A stretch of 15,228 nt of DNA, from positions 1 through 15,228 of the forward strand of contig CAKTOT010000051.1 in NCBI GenBank assembly GCA_934590135.1, written 5' to 3'. The stretch comes from an uncultured Muribaculaceae bacterium. Its GTDB lineage: Bacteria; Bacteroidota; Bacteroidia; Bacteroidales; Muribaculaceae. Below the pieces are notes generated by a model. The model was given only the letters and a program-made list of their open reading frames with translations, did no database searches and had not been told where the DNA came from. Each line of letters begins with the position of its first letter. Position 1 is the first letter of the stretch. Below are positions 1 through 6,942 of the stretch, piece after piece. A program made the translations under genes and the position numbers.

Positions 1-249
1 AAGTACACGGTTGAGCTCACGACTCGGCATCGTTATACGACTTTCCGTTCCGGCGGTGATATCCGACACGGCTACAGGACGCGCTCCTTCTGTGCCTGTC
101 AGACCGTGGTCGGCGCGTATCGAAGTGCTCACACGTTGTTCCACCATAGTATTCCATTCGCCGCATTCGCTGCATCGCCCCTCCCATTTAGGAAATGTGG
201 CGCCGCAGTTGTTACACATCCATACGCTTTTATACTTGGTTTTTGCCAT
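1..249 (-). CDS. radA: DNA repair protein RadA (Sms), N-terminal 83 codons, cut by window edge
   Basis: Reading leftward from ATG at 249, the frame stays open to the window edge and gives an 83-residue N-terminus. It begins MAKTKYKSVWMCNNCGATFP and carries a four-cysteine zinc finger (CNNCG ... CSECGEWNT), followed by a linker leading toward PSRELNRVL. This is the typical start of RadA/Sms, a RecA-like ATPase that promotes branch migration and processing of recombination intermediates. The RecA-like ATPase core and Lon-like C-terminal domain lie outside the window. No Shine-Dalgarno is visible, as usual in this phylum. It is read in the same direction as the methyltransferase gene 118 nt upstream. 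The family call rests on the zinc finger and the conserved MAK(T)K start; only the rest of the gene is missing. Confidence 0.9.
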   Translation of the reverse strand, partial: MAKTKYKSVWMCNNCGATFPKWEGRCSECGEWNTMVEQRVSTSIRADHGLTGTEGARPVAVSDITAGTESRITMPSRELNRVL

Positions 250-367
250 AAACTAATTATGTCTTTTCATATTATTTTTCAGGAATAATCAGCTATCATA
301 TTCGAGCTATTATTTAACTATATTACTCTAATAGACAGCCGTCGTTACTCCTTCTTATTATCCATCT

Positions 368-1177
368 TCAACGCATACGGCGGCGCCATTCTGCAACAAT
401 GACCGAAGCGGCCACGGCCACGTTGAGACTTTCGGCCGTTGATGCGTCGCCGGGATATGGTGGTATGGAAATGCTATTTGTAAGACATGCACAGACTTCC
501 TCGGACATTCCTCGACCCTCATTTCCCATAACAATCACCGCCTTCGCAGGCAACTCGGCGCTATACACCGATTCGCCGTCCATAGCCGTACCGTACACGG
601 GGGTACCGGCTGCCGAAAGACGTTGTAGTTGTGGCACAAGGTCGGTATAATGTACACGCACGCGCGCTATCGACCCCATAGTGGCTTGTACTACCTTGGG
701 GCTGAATACATCAACGGTGCCTTTGGAGGCTATGATATCACATACGCCCATCCAATCGCACATTCTTATAATTGTGCCGAGATTACCCGGGTCCTGAATA
801 TGATCGAGCGCCACCACAAGCCCCATAGAATCGGGGAGTAACGTATCTTCTGGAATATTGTATACCGCAATAACATCACGCGGGCTTTTCAGCAGCGACA
901 TCCGCTCCATATCTGCACTATCGGCACAATACACGGCATCGGCTCGGGCACACATATCATGGTGCGTCTCAAGCCATTGTCGCCGTCCGATAAGAATACG
1001 GCAGTCAAAAGCATCAAAAGTATCACGTACACATTTATCCCCTTCGGCTACAAACGCGCCCTCCCGCCGACGGTGTACCGCCGTATCCAGAGCACGCACA
1101 AGGCGTCGTATGGCTGCAGTTGGCCGTGCATAGCCTTCCGCATCCATAGTATATTCGGTTCTGTCGTTTTCGTTCAT
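368..1177 (-). CDS. TrmH/SpoU-family RNA 2'-O-methyltransferase
   Basis: 269 residues, normal length for a two-domain SpoU methyltransferase. An N-terminal substrate-binding region (about 20-115, with FVAEGDKCV near 42-50) precedes the SPOUT catalytic domain. All three SPOUT motifs are visible: QDPGNLGTIIR (128-138), GNEGRGM (218-224) and IPPYPGDASTAESLNVA (238-254). These form the trefoil knot that binds S-adenosylmethionine and methylates a ribose 2'-OH in rRNA or tRNA. The exact target nucleotide cannot be told from the sequence, so no symbol is given. The start at 1177 is the first ATG of the frame; an internal ATG at codon 11 (1147) is a plausible alternative because the first ten residues are poorly conserved-looking. 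It lies 95 nt downstream of bioB and 118 nt upstream of radA on the same strand; no terminator is seen between them. Confidence 0.9.
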   Translation of the reverse strand: MNENDRTEYTMDAEGYARPTAAIRRLVRALDTAVHRRREGAFVAEGDKCVRDTFDAFDCRILIGRRQWLETHHDMCARADAVYCADSADMERMSLLKSPRDVIAVYNIPEDTLLPDSMGLVVALDHIQDPGNLGTIIRMCDWMGVCDIIASKGTVDVFSPKVVQATMGSIARVRVHYTDLVPQLQRLSAAGTPVYGTAMDGESVYSAELPAKAVIVMGNEGRGMSEEVCACLTNSISIPPYPGDASTAESLNVAVAASVIVAEWRRRMR

Positions 1178-1272
1178 TGTATAATGATCTGTAAGTCGTG
1201 AGGCTTCAATTTGCGTGTACGTTATTCCTGTTATAGTTTCCTGCCGGGGAAATTCTTAATCGCAAACTTCTC

Positions 1273-2232
1273 TTAGAACTCGTATCCGGCCTTGGCTATG
1301 AGATCGCGGTCGTCAACGATAGTGCTTCCAACCGTGGTAAGCATATCGCCCATGATAGCGCCGTTGGCCCCTATACGCATAGCCAGCACCTGGCTCTCGG
1401 GGCTAAGGCGTGCACGCCCGCCGGCAAAGCGGATATGAGCCTTGGGGTGTATCAGACGTATCATCGCGATGGTGTCTATAATCTCGTCCTCAGGTATGGG
1501 CGGCATATTCTCCAGCGGTGTACCCGGTATGGGACACAATACGTTGACGGGTATGGACACGGGGTTGATGCGTCGTAAGGTCAAGGCAAACTCGACACGC
1601 TGTCGCGGTGTCTCGCCCATTCCGATAATTCCGCCGCTGCACACTTCCAGTCCTTCTTCGCGCGCCATCTCTATAGTGTGAATTTTGTCCTCGATGGTGT
1701 GCGTAGTGCACAATGTTCCAAAGAACGATGGAGCCGTTTCGAGGTTGCAATGATAGCGAGTGACACCGCTACGGCGTAATTCACGCAGACTTTCACGGTC
1801 AAGTAACCCCAAAGACGCACAGGTCTTGATACCCACCGTATCGTGTATCTCGCGGAGCATAGCACAGACTTTACCGAAGGCTTCACCTCGCACAGCACGT
1901 CCGCTACCAACAAGCGAAAAACGTGCGATACCTCGCTCGTGATTATATCGTGCTTCGCGCAGGCATTCGTCATGATCTACAACATCATAGTTTTGGCATC
2001 CGGTAGCAAAATGTGCCGATTGAGCGCACCATTTGCAGTTTTCGCTGCAATGACCCGAACGGGCATTGATGATTGAGCAGCTGTCAAACTTGCGCGGCAC
2101 CATTTGTCGGCTGACAAGCAGCGCTGCTTGACGCAGCTCTTGTGACGGCATATCAAGCAGAGAATATGCTTCATCTTCTTTGAGCATATATCCATTGCAA
2201 ATCCTTTCGGCTAATTCCTTGGAATTATACAT
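1273..2232 (-). CDS. bioB: Biotin synthase (radical SAM)
   Basis: 319 residues. BioB inserts sulfur into dethiobiotin, the last step of biotin synthesis. The radical-SAM cluster motif is CSENCKWC (C62, C66, C69), followed by the BioB-specific AQSAHF. Other family landmarks are ASLGLL (139-144), CSGGIIGMGE (198-207), IPVN (227-230) and RFAGGR (268-273), which contains the arginine that aligns with E. coli Arg260. Cysteines matching E. coli C128 and C188 are present (C138, C198). The residue matching C97 is serine (S106, in ARFSLVGSGR), while extra cysteines occur at 162 (RYHCNLETA) and 175. This pattern resembles BioB of Bacteroides and other obligate anaerobes. No other biotin genes are in the window. 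The start at 2232 is the first ATG of the frame, and an AT-rich 55-nt leader precedes it. Confidence 0.96.
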   Translation of the reverse strand: MYNSKELAERICNGYMLKEDEAYSLLDMPSQELRQAALLVSRQMVPRKFDSCSIINARSGHCSENCKWCAQSAHFATGCQNYDVVDHDECLREARYNHERGIARFSLVGSGRAVRGEAFGKVCAMLREIHDTVGIKTCASLGLLDRESLRELRRSGVTRYHCNLETAPSFFGTLCTTHTIEDKIHTIEMAREEGLEVCSGGIIGMGETPRQRVEFALTLRRINPVSIPVNVLCPIPGTPLENMPPIPEDEIIDTIAMIRLIHPKAHIRFAGGRARLSPESQVLAMRIGANGAIMGDMLTTVGSTIVDDRDLIAKAGYEF

Positions 2233-2287
2233 CGTTGTGTGTTATATTTTTAAGTAAAAGTTTAGCATCCGCCTGAAAAAAACGATT

Positions 2288-2740
2288 CTATTTGGCGCGG
2301 TATTCCCAACGCTTATAGTATTCGTTCCATTTTTCATATCCTACAATCTGTCCCTTAGCGTTATAAACATCATATCGCTTATAGTATTCGTTCCATTTAC
2401 GATAGCCGATAAGACGTCCTGACGCATCGCGTGTTTCTTCGCGTCCGTAGAAGTCGTTGTGTCTACGAGTGCTTTCAAGTTTTCCGGAAGCATCGCGGGT
2501 TTCGGTGCGATCGTAGTAGTCATTATACTTTTCGGTACGTTGTAGTCTACCATTGGCATCATAGTACTCGGTGCGATTGTAGTATGGGTTGATCTTTGAA
2601 TACCCGACCAACTTCCCGTGTGCGTCATAGTACTCGGTACGCTGATAGTATTCATTATACTTACGTGTATAAGTCTGCGCCCCTATCGTGATAGACGATA
2701 ATAGCGCCGCACAAACTATCGCAGTGACTCTTTTATACAT
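2288..2740 (-). CDS. Small secreted protein of five and a half 22-residue YD-like repeats
   Basis: 150 residues. A signal peptide is clear: basic start MYKR, hydrophobic stretch 5-20, and likely cleavage after Ala21 (TIGA|QT). The mature part is almost wholly repeats of 22 residues: 28-49, 50-71, 72-93, 94-115, 116-137 and a 13-residue final part (138-150). The consensus is roughly [YW]NEYYxRTEYYDAxGKLxGYxK. The YDAxG[KR]L core resembles YD/RHS-type and MORN_2-type repeats, which form beta-hairpin stacks. The protein is rich in Tyr, Arg and Lys, with no enzyme motif and no lipobox, so it is probably periplasmic or exported. Function is unknown; a structural or binding role is only a guess. 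It lies between DUF1015 and bioB, 55 nt from bioB, and is separated from the DUF1015 gene by a hairpin. Confidence 0.8.
   Translation of the reverse strand: MYKRVTAIVCAALLSSITIGAQTYTRKYNEYYQRTEYYDAHGKLVGYSKINPYYNRTEYYDANGRLQRTEKYNDYYDRTETRDASGKLESTRRHNDFYGREETRDASGRLIGYRKWNEYYKRYDVYNAKGQIVGYEKWNEYYKRWEYRAK
2291..2659 (-). repeat. 66-bp tandem coding repeats (five full copies plus a partial)
   Basis: The repeat part of the secreted protein is a diverged tandem array at DNA level with a 66-bp period. Short words such as ttatagtattcgttccatt recur (about 2315 and 2381), as does agtactcggt (about 2564 and 2630). Units drift in pairs: the first two units share RTEYYDA, units three and four share ETRDASG, and the last two share WNEYYKR. 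This suggests growth by duplication. Confidence 0.8.
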
Positions 2741-2773
2741 CGTTCCTATTGATGGTTATATCGGTAGAATATA

Positions 2774-2810
2774 GGTAGGGCAGGAGTGCCTGCTGCACGT
2801 CTGCCCTACC
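2774..2810 (-). terminator. Hairpin after the DUF1015 gene
   Basis: GGTAGGGCAG (2774-2783) pairs perfectly with CTGCCCTACC (2801-2810). Inside, GTGC (2786-2789) can pair with GCAC (2795-2798). It lies 13-49 nt beyond the DUF1015 stop codon on the minus strand and is followed there by TATATTCT rather than a clean T run. A terminator or 3' stabilising hairpin between the DUF1015 gene and the repeat-protein gene fits best. Confidence 0.65.
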
Positions 2811-2822
2811 CCGGAGTTATCG

Positions 2823-4067
2823 TCAGTCAAGAAGGTGTATCACCAATCCCGAACGCAACTTGGGTTCAAACCACGTCGTCTTGGGCGGCATAATATTGCC
2901 GGTATCGGCGATTGTCATCAGCTGCTTCATTGATACGGGATACAATGCCAAAGCCATTGCCATCTCGCCCGAATCAACACGATGCTTCAATTCGGACAAA
3001 CCACGTATACCGCCTACAAAGTCTATGCGCTTGTCGCTACGCAAATCCGTAATACCCAGGATGTCCCGCAATATAAGGTCGCTTGATATGGTTACATCAA
3101 GCACGCCTATAGGATCAGCGGGATTATATGTGTCGGAATGTGCCGTAAGCGAATACCAGTGCCCGCCAAGATATAGCGAGAAGTTATGCAACGCATTAGG
3201 CCTATATTCTTCGGTGCCCATATCTTTTACATCGAAGTTCTCAGATAGTCTGGCCAGGAATTGTTCGGGAGTCAAGCCGTTAAGGTCGCGTACAACACGA
3301 TTATAGTCGATAATCTTGAGCTGAGACGCGGGGAAAGCAACGGCGAGGAAGAAGTTATATTCCTCATTTCCTGTATGATTGGGGTTGGCCTTTGCCTTCT
3401 CGTGTCCTACAAGCGCGGCAGCAGCAGTACGATGATGGCCATCGGCGATATACAATGCCGGCATCTTGGCAAATTCGGCCGTAATTGTATCTATGGTTGC
3501 CTTATCGTCTATGACCCAAAAATGATGACCGAAGCCGTCATTGGCCACGAAATCATACTCTGGTTTGGTGGCGGATACGCGTTTGATGATGTCGTTGAGC
3601 ACATCATTGTCTTCAAAGGCGAAGAACACGGGCTCGATATTGGCATTTTGGGCGCGAACATGCTTCATTCGGTCTTCTTCCTTGTCTCGGCGTGTCAGCT
3701 CATGCTTCTTGATTACACCGTTAAGGTAATCATCGACATTAGCGGCTACTACAAAACCATATTGGGTACGGCCATCCATAGTTTGGGCATACAAATAGTA
3801 TTTTTCTTGCGGATCCTGTACCAGCCACCCGCGTTGACGGAAGTCCTTGAAGTTCTGCACTGCACGTTCATATACCTTGGGATCGTGTTCGTCTGTGCCC
3901 GGGGCAAAGTCTATTTCCGGCTTGATGATATGATATAACGACATCGGATTGCCTTGAGCCTCGATGCGAGCTTCTTCGGAGTTGAGTACGTCATAGGGAC
4001 GTGATGCGACCTTCTCCACATACTCGCGCGGAGGACGGACGCCTTTGAAAGGTTTGATTCTTGCCAT
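2823..4067 (-). CDS. DUF1015 family protein (SerK/ParB-like fold suspected)
   Basis: 414 residues, full length for DUF1015 (PF06245), beginning MARIKPFKGVRPP. Conserved-looking segments are RPYDVL (23-28), the basic/acidic stretch KKHELTRRDKEEDR (120-133) and ADGHHRTAAA (208-217). The family is widespread in Bacteroidota and Firmicutes, often beside serA/serC. The DGHHR motif recalls ParB/sulfiredoxin-like enzymes such as free-serine kinases, so a role in serine or phosphoserine metabolism is suspected but not shown here. In this window the neighbours are purA (97 nt upstream, same strand) and a secreted repeat protein, with no serine genes. No signal peptide or membrane segment, so cytoplasmic. 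The ATG at 4067 gives the conserved-looking MARI start. Confidence 0.85.
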   Translation of the reverse strand: MARIKPFKGVRPPREYVEKVASRPYDVLNSEEARIEAQGNPMSLYHIIKPEIDFAPGTDEHDPKVYERAVQNFKDFRQRGWLVQDPQEKYYLYAQTMDGRTQYGFVVAANVDDYLNGVIKKHELTRRDKEEDRMKHVRAQNANIEPVFFAFEDNDVLNDIIKRVSATKPEYDFVANDGFGHHFWVIDDKATIDTITAEFAKMPALYIADGHHRTAAAALVGHEKAKANPNHTGNEEYNFFLAVAFPASQLKIIDYNRVVRDLNGLTPEQFLARLSENFDVKDMGTEEYRPNALHNFSLYLGGHWYSLTAHSDTYNPADPIGVLDVTISSDLILRDILGITDLRSDKRIDFVGGIRGLSELKHRVDSGEMAMALALYPVSMKQLMTIADTGNIMPPKTTWFEPKLRSGLVIHLLD

Positions 4068-4163
4068 GGTAGTTTAATGAATGAGGTTGGTAATATGATT
4101 TATCAACATTAATTTGTGGTAAGTCTTCATTCTATTCCACGAATATTAAGGCCGAGACAACTA

Positions 4164-5462
4164 TCAGCCCTTAGCCGGATTAAATCCCTCGCGGAAGATT
4201 GTCTGTGTACGATCCGGTCCTACTGAAAGCACGGTGATGTGTACTCCGACATATTTTTCTATAAAGTCTATATAGTCTTTGAATGCTTGTGGCAACGATG
4301 CTTCATCGCGCACGGACGTAAGATCGGATTTCCAGCCGTCAAAGATAGTATATTGCGGCTCAATGGGGGCATCGTTGACATCGAAGGGGAAGTGCGTGGT
4401 TATATTTCCGTTTATGGTATATTCAGTGCACACTTTGATTTTGTCGAAAGTGTCAAGCACATCACTCTTCATCATTATAAGTTGTGTCACACCATTAAGC
4501 ATTACCGAGTACCGTAAAGCAACCAAGTCAAGCCATCCGCAACGGCGCTCGCGTCCTGTAACAGCTCCGTATTCGTGACCGCGGTCACGAATTTCACGTC
4601 CGATTTCATCATGTAGTTCGGTGGGGAACGGACCGCTACCTACGCGCGTACAATAGGCCTTGAAAATACCGAAGACCTCGCCTATGCGTCGCGGAGCAAT
4701 ACCCAGTCCCGTACATGCACCTGCGCACACGGTGTTGCTTGAGGTTACAAAAGGATAGGATCCAAAGTCTACATCCAGCAATGTACCTTGAGCGCCTTCG
4801 CACAATACTGCACCGCCATTGTCGAGCACCTCGTTGACGTAGTACTCGCTGTCGATACGTTCAAAGGTGCGGATATACTCAAGTGCATCCATCCATGCCT
4901 TTTCGCAACGTGCAAGAGCATCTGTGTCTACAGATGCTCCCATACGTGCCAAGCGGTCAAGGTGTGCAGCTTTAAGCCGAACATATTTGGCCTCGAAATC
5001 ATAATCGATATCGCCAAGACGGAGTCCGTTACGTCCGGCCTTGTCCGTATACGTAGGACCTATACCCTTGCCGGTGGTACCGATGCGCGCAGCTCCTTTG
5101 GCATTCTCGCCGGCGGCATCAAGCAGACGATGCGTGGGCAATATAAGGTGCATCTTGCGCGAAAGACGCAACGATGTGTGCAAGTCCACACCGCCATCAC
5201 GCTCAAGGGCACGTGCTTCATCGGCAAAAAGCACCGGATCAAGAACGACACCATTGCCTATGACGTTGATTGCGCCTTTTTGAAAGACTCCGGATGGTAT
5301 CGAACGCAATACAAATTTCTTGTCATCGAATTCGAGGGTATGTCCGGCATTGGGACCGCCCTGGAAGCGTGCCACTGCGGCGTAATGCGGTGTGAGCACG
5401 TCTACGACTTTGCCTTTGCCCTCATCACCCCATTGAAGCCCGAGAAGTACGTCTGCTTTCAT
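4164..5462 (-). CDS. purA: Adenylosuccinate synthetase
   Basis: 432 residues, usual length. PurA joins IMP and aspartate using GTP to make adenylosuccinate, the first committed step to AMP. Visible signatures are GDEGKGK (12-18, with catalytic Asp13), GGPNAGHT (35-42, with catalytic His41), IGTTGKGIGP, CEGAQGTLLDVDFGSYPFVT, and a C-terminal SVGPDRTQTI. All key residues are present. The start at 5462 gives MKADVLLGLQWGDEGKGK, matching family N-termini exactly. It is followed 97 nt later by DUF1015. It is divergent from lrgAB, with a 303-nt shared upstream region containing a candidate leftward -7 element and a hairpin. Confidence 0.97.
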   Translation of the reverse strand: MKADVLLGLQWGDEGKGKVVDVLTPHYAAVARFQGGPNAGHTLEFDDKKFVLRSIPSGVFQKGAINVIGNGVVLDPVLFADEARALERDGGVDLHTSLRLSRKMHLILPTHRLLDAAGENAKGAARIGTTGKGIGPTYTDKAGRNGLRLGDIDYDFEAKYVRLKAAHLDRLARMGASVDTDALARCEKAWMDALEYIRTFERIDSEYYVNEVLDNGGAVLCEGAQGTLLDVDFGSYPFVTSSNTVCAGACTGLGIAPRRIGEVFGIFKAYCTRVGSGPFPTELHDEIGREIRDRGHEYGAVTGRERRCGWLDLVALRYSVMLNGVTQLIMMKSDVLDTFDKIKVCTEYTINGNITTHFPFDVNDAPIEPQYTIFDGWKSDLTSVRDEASLPQAFKDYIDFIEKYVGVHITVLSVGPDRTQTIFREGFNPAKG

Positions 5463-5503
5463 TGTGCTGGTAGGATATTGTTATAAGATGTTTTTAATTA
5501 CTT

Positions 5504-5521
5504 AGACGAATTTTTTCGTCT
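5504..5521 (-). repeat. Short hairpin in the presumed purA leader
   Basis: AGACGAA (5504-5510) and TTCGTCT (5515-5521) are a perfect 7-bp inverted repeat around a TTTT loop. It lies 42-59 nt upstream of the purA start, between that start and the candidate -7 element. It is too small to call a known riboswitch. It could be an operator or a leader hairpin, or chance. Confidence 0.4.
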
Positions 5522-5536
5522 TCGCCTTTGACTACG

Positions 5537-5544
5537 CAAATTTA
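5537..5544 (-). promoter_or_regulatory. Candidate Bacteroidetes -7 element for purA
   Basis: On the minus strand this reads TAAATTTG, matching TAnnTTTG. It would give a leader of roughly 70 nt before purA. No TTTG sits 19-21 nt further upstream, so the -33 part is missing and the call is weak. Confidence 0.35.
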
Positions 5545-5702
5545 CGCATTTCTCGCCAAATACCTGCCCGAAATCGGCATTTGTTTTCATTCCCTACTTC
5601 ACGACTGTTTCCTCGTTGATGTTGAAAGCGTCATCACTATAGCCTAAATCACTAGTTACAATACTTTTACGCTTTGCATGATAATACTCATTGCTGTTAT
5701 CG

Positions 5703-5734
5703 TTTGGCTATTCGGCGGAAAGGCCGTACCTTTG
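5703..5734 (+). promoter_or_regulatory. Consensus Bacteroidetes promoter for lrgAB
   Basis: TTTG (5703-5706), 20-nt spacer, TACCTTTG (5727-5734). Both boxes and the spacing fit the Bacteroidetes primary sigma consensus (TTTG, 19-21 nt, TAnnTTTG). Transcription should begin near 5738-5741, leaving a leader of about 25 nt before the lrgA ATG. Confidence 0.7.
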
Positions 5735-5765
5735 CAGCCGTTTTTAGGTATAATAAAGATTTGTT

Positions 5766-6119
5766 ATGGTTTATCAATGCGGAATCATTTTCGGATTCCT
5801 TGCTATCGGAGAGCTCATAGTATGGCTCACCGGAATCAAATTGCCATCAAGCATCATCGGTATGCTTCTACTAACCGCATGTCTGCAACTGAAGTGGATC
5901 AAGTTGCGCCGGGTCGAGAGTATCGCCAATTTTTTGGTAAAGAACCTCGGATTTTTCTTTATCCCGCCGGGCGTAGCTCTGATGCTTCATCTTGACATCA
6001 TTAAGGCTCAACTACTTCCTATTATCGTGGCTTCGGCGGCAAGTACGATTGTCGTAATTGTTGTCACCGGATGGATACATCAATTAGTCCGTAAATACCA
6101 ACGTCATGGAATACATTAA
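5766..6119 (+). CDS. lrgA: LrgA/CidA-family membrane protein
   Basis: 117 residues and almost entirely hydrophobic, with four predicted membrane helices (about 4-20, 27-43, 60-78, 82-104). The short loop with IKLPSSIIGMLLL (24-36) and the PPGVALM segment (67-73) are typical of the LrgA/CidA family. These proteins pair with LrgB/CidB; they were first described as holin/antiholin-like modulators of autolysis and later as pyruvate or metabolite transport systems in some Firmicutes. Which applies here cannot be told. ATG 5766 is the first in-frame start after the stop at 5754. The end overlaps lrgB by 14 nt, suggesting translational coupling. Confidence 0.88.
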   Translation: MVYQCGIIFGFLAIGELIVWLTGIKLPSSIIGMLLLTACLQLKWIKLRRVESIANFLVKNLGFFFIPPGVALMLHLDIIKAQLLPIIVASAASTIVVIVVTGWIHQLVRKYQRHGIH

Positions 6120-6801
6120 CAATCCGTACTTTCTTTTGGCGTTGACCTTCGTCATCTACGGGGCAGCCCAACTTATACAACAGCGAACCCATTTCTCCTT
6201 GTTTAGCCCCATTTTGGTGACTATCGCCCTAATCATAGTCTTTCTGACAGCCTACGATATTCCCTATGACACATACAACCAATATGGTAAGTACATTGAA
6301 TTCTGGCTCAAACCTGCCGTTGTGGCTCTCGGCGTCCCGCTATATAAGCAAATATCCACTGTCAAGAAACAATTGTTGCCCATCACTCTATCGGCTCTCG
6401 GAGGATGTATATCAGGCATCATCTCTGTAGTGATAGTGGCTGATATGTGCGGTGCTTCGCATGAAATTGTTATGTCTTTGGCCGCCAAATCCGTAACCAC
6501 GCCCATTGCGATGGAGGTGACCGGTTCGTTGGGCGGCATTCCGTCACTCACGGCAGCCGTGGTCGTCAGTGTAGGCATATTCGGCGGAATCATCGGCTTC
6601 GGTGTAATGCGATGGTCGCATGTACATAGCCCTATGGCTCAAGGACTTTCGATGGGTGCGGCGGCTCACGCCGTAGGCTCGTCACGTGCCTTCGGAGTGA
6701 GCGATCGCTATGGCGCCTTCGCCAGCCTTGGACTGACACTTAACGGAATTTTCACCGCAATCCTCACCCCATCAATACTGCACATCATCGGCTATTTCTG
6801 A
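6106..6801 (+). CDS. lrgB: LrgB/CidB-family membrane protein
   Basis: 231 residues, usual length for LrgB, with about six to eight membrane segments. The family hallmark AAKSVTTPIAME (125-136) is present, as are VVVSVGIFGGIIGFGVM and the AHAVGSSRA segment near 188-196. It works with LrgA in a two-part inner-membrane system linked to cell lysis control and/or overflow metabolite (pyruvate) transport. It begins inside lrgA (14-nt overlap) and shares that promoter. It converges on radC; the 141-nt gap between them shows no strong terminator hairpin. The usual upstream two-component regulator LytSR is not in the window. Confidence 0.92.
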   Translation: MEYINNPYFLLALTFVIYGAAQLIQQRTHFSLFSPILVTIALIIVFLTAYDIPYDTYNQYGKYIEFWLKPAVVALGVPLYKQISTVKKQLLPITLSALGGCISGIISVVIVADMCGASHEIVMSLAAKSVTTPIAMEVTGSLGGIPSLTAAVVVSVGIFGGIIGFGVMRWSHVHSPMAQGLSMGAAAHAVGSSRAFGVSDRYGAFASLGLTLNGIFTAILTPSILHIIGYF

Positions 6802-6942
6802 GCACATACAGAGTATTTACGCTATTCACGCGACATAAGTCCAGCACTGAAAAAAACTTTCGGCATCTCTTTTATGCAACCTATACTCACGACATAGTCC
6901 GAGCTTGACGATTTTTGGAGTGGGTCATATTTGTCCGCTCTA

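Larger units (their letters stand above)
5463..5765. other. Divergent purA-lrgA intergenic region
   Basis: 303 nt without a convincing gene. It holds a strong rightward promoter for lrgA near its right end, a weaker leftward -7 element toward purA, and a 7-bp hairpin in the presumed purA leader. The middle (about 5575-5700) shows nothing I recognise: no riboswitch, no tRNA, and no small ORF with start context. Confidence 0.6.

Noticed and set aside
2233..2287. Looked for a BirA-type operator or riboswitch before bioB
   Set aside because: Only 55 nt of AT-rich DNA with no clear palindrome; nothing to support a regulatory site.
2291..2659. Regular repeats considered as a CRISPR array
   Set aside because: The 66-bp period has no unique spacers and the repeats are coding, in frame, with a signal peptide ahead.
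3261..3938. Long plus-strand open frame (225 codons) opposite the DUF1015 gene
   Set aside because: Antisense shadow of a clearly conserved gene; no recognisable domain and no start context.
4788..5486. Plus-strand open frame of 232 codons opposite purA
   Set aside because: Antisense shadow of purA, which carries all catalytic motifs; composition simply leaves the frame open.
6802..6942. Looked for a terminator between convergent lrgB and radC
   Set aside because: No stem of useful length followed by a T run was found; a short A run at about 6849 lacks a hairpin.
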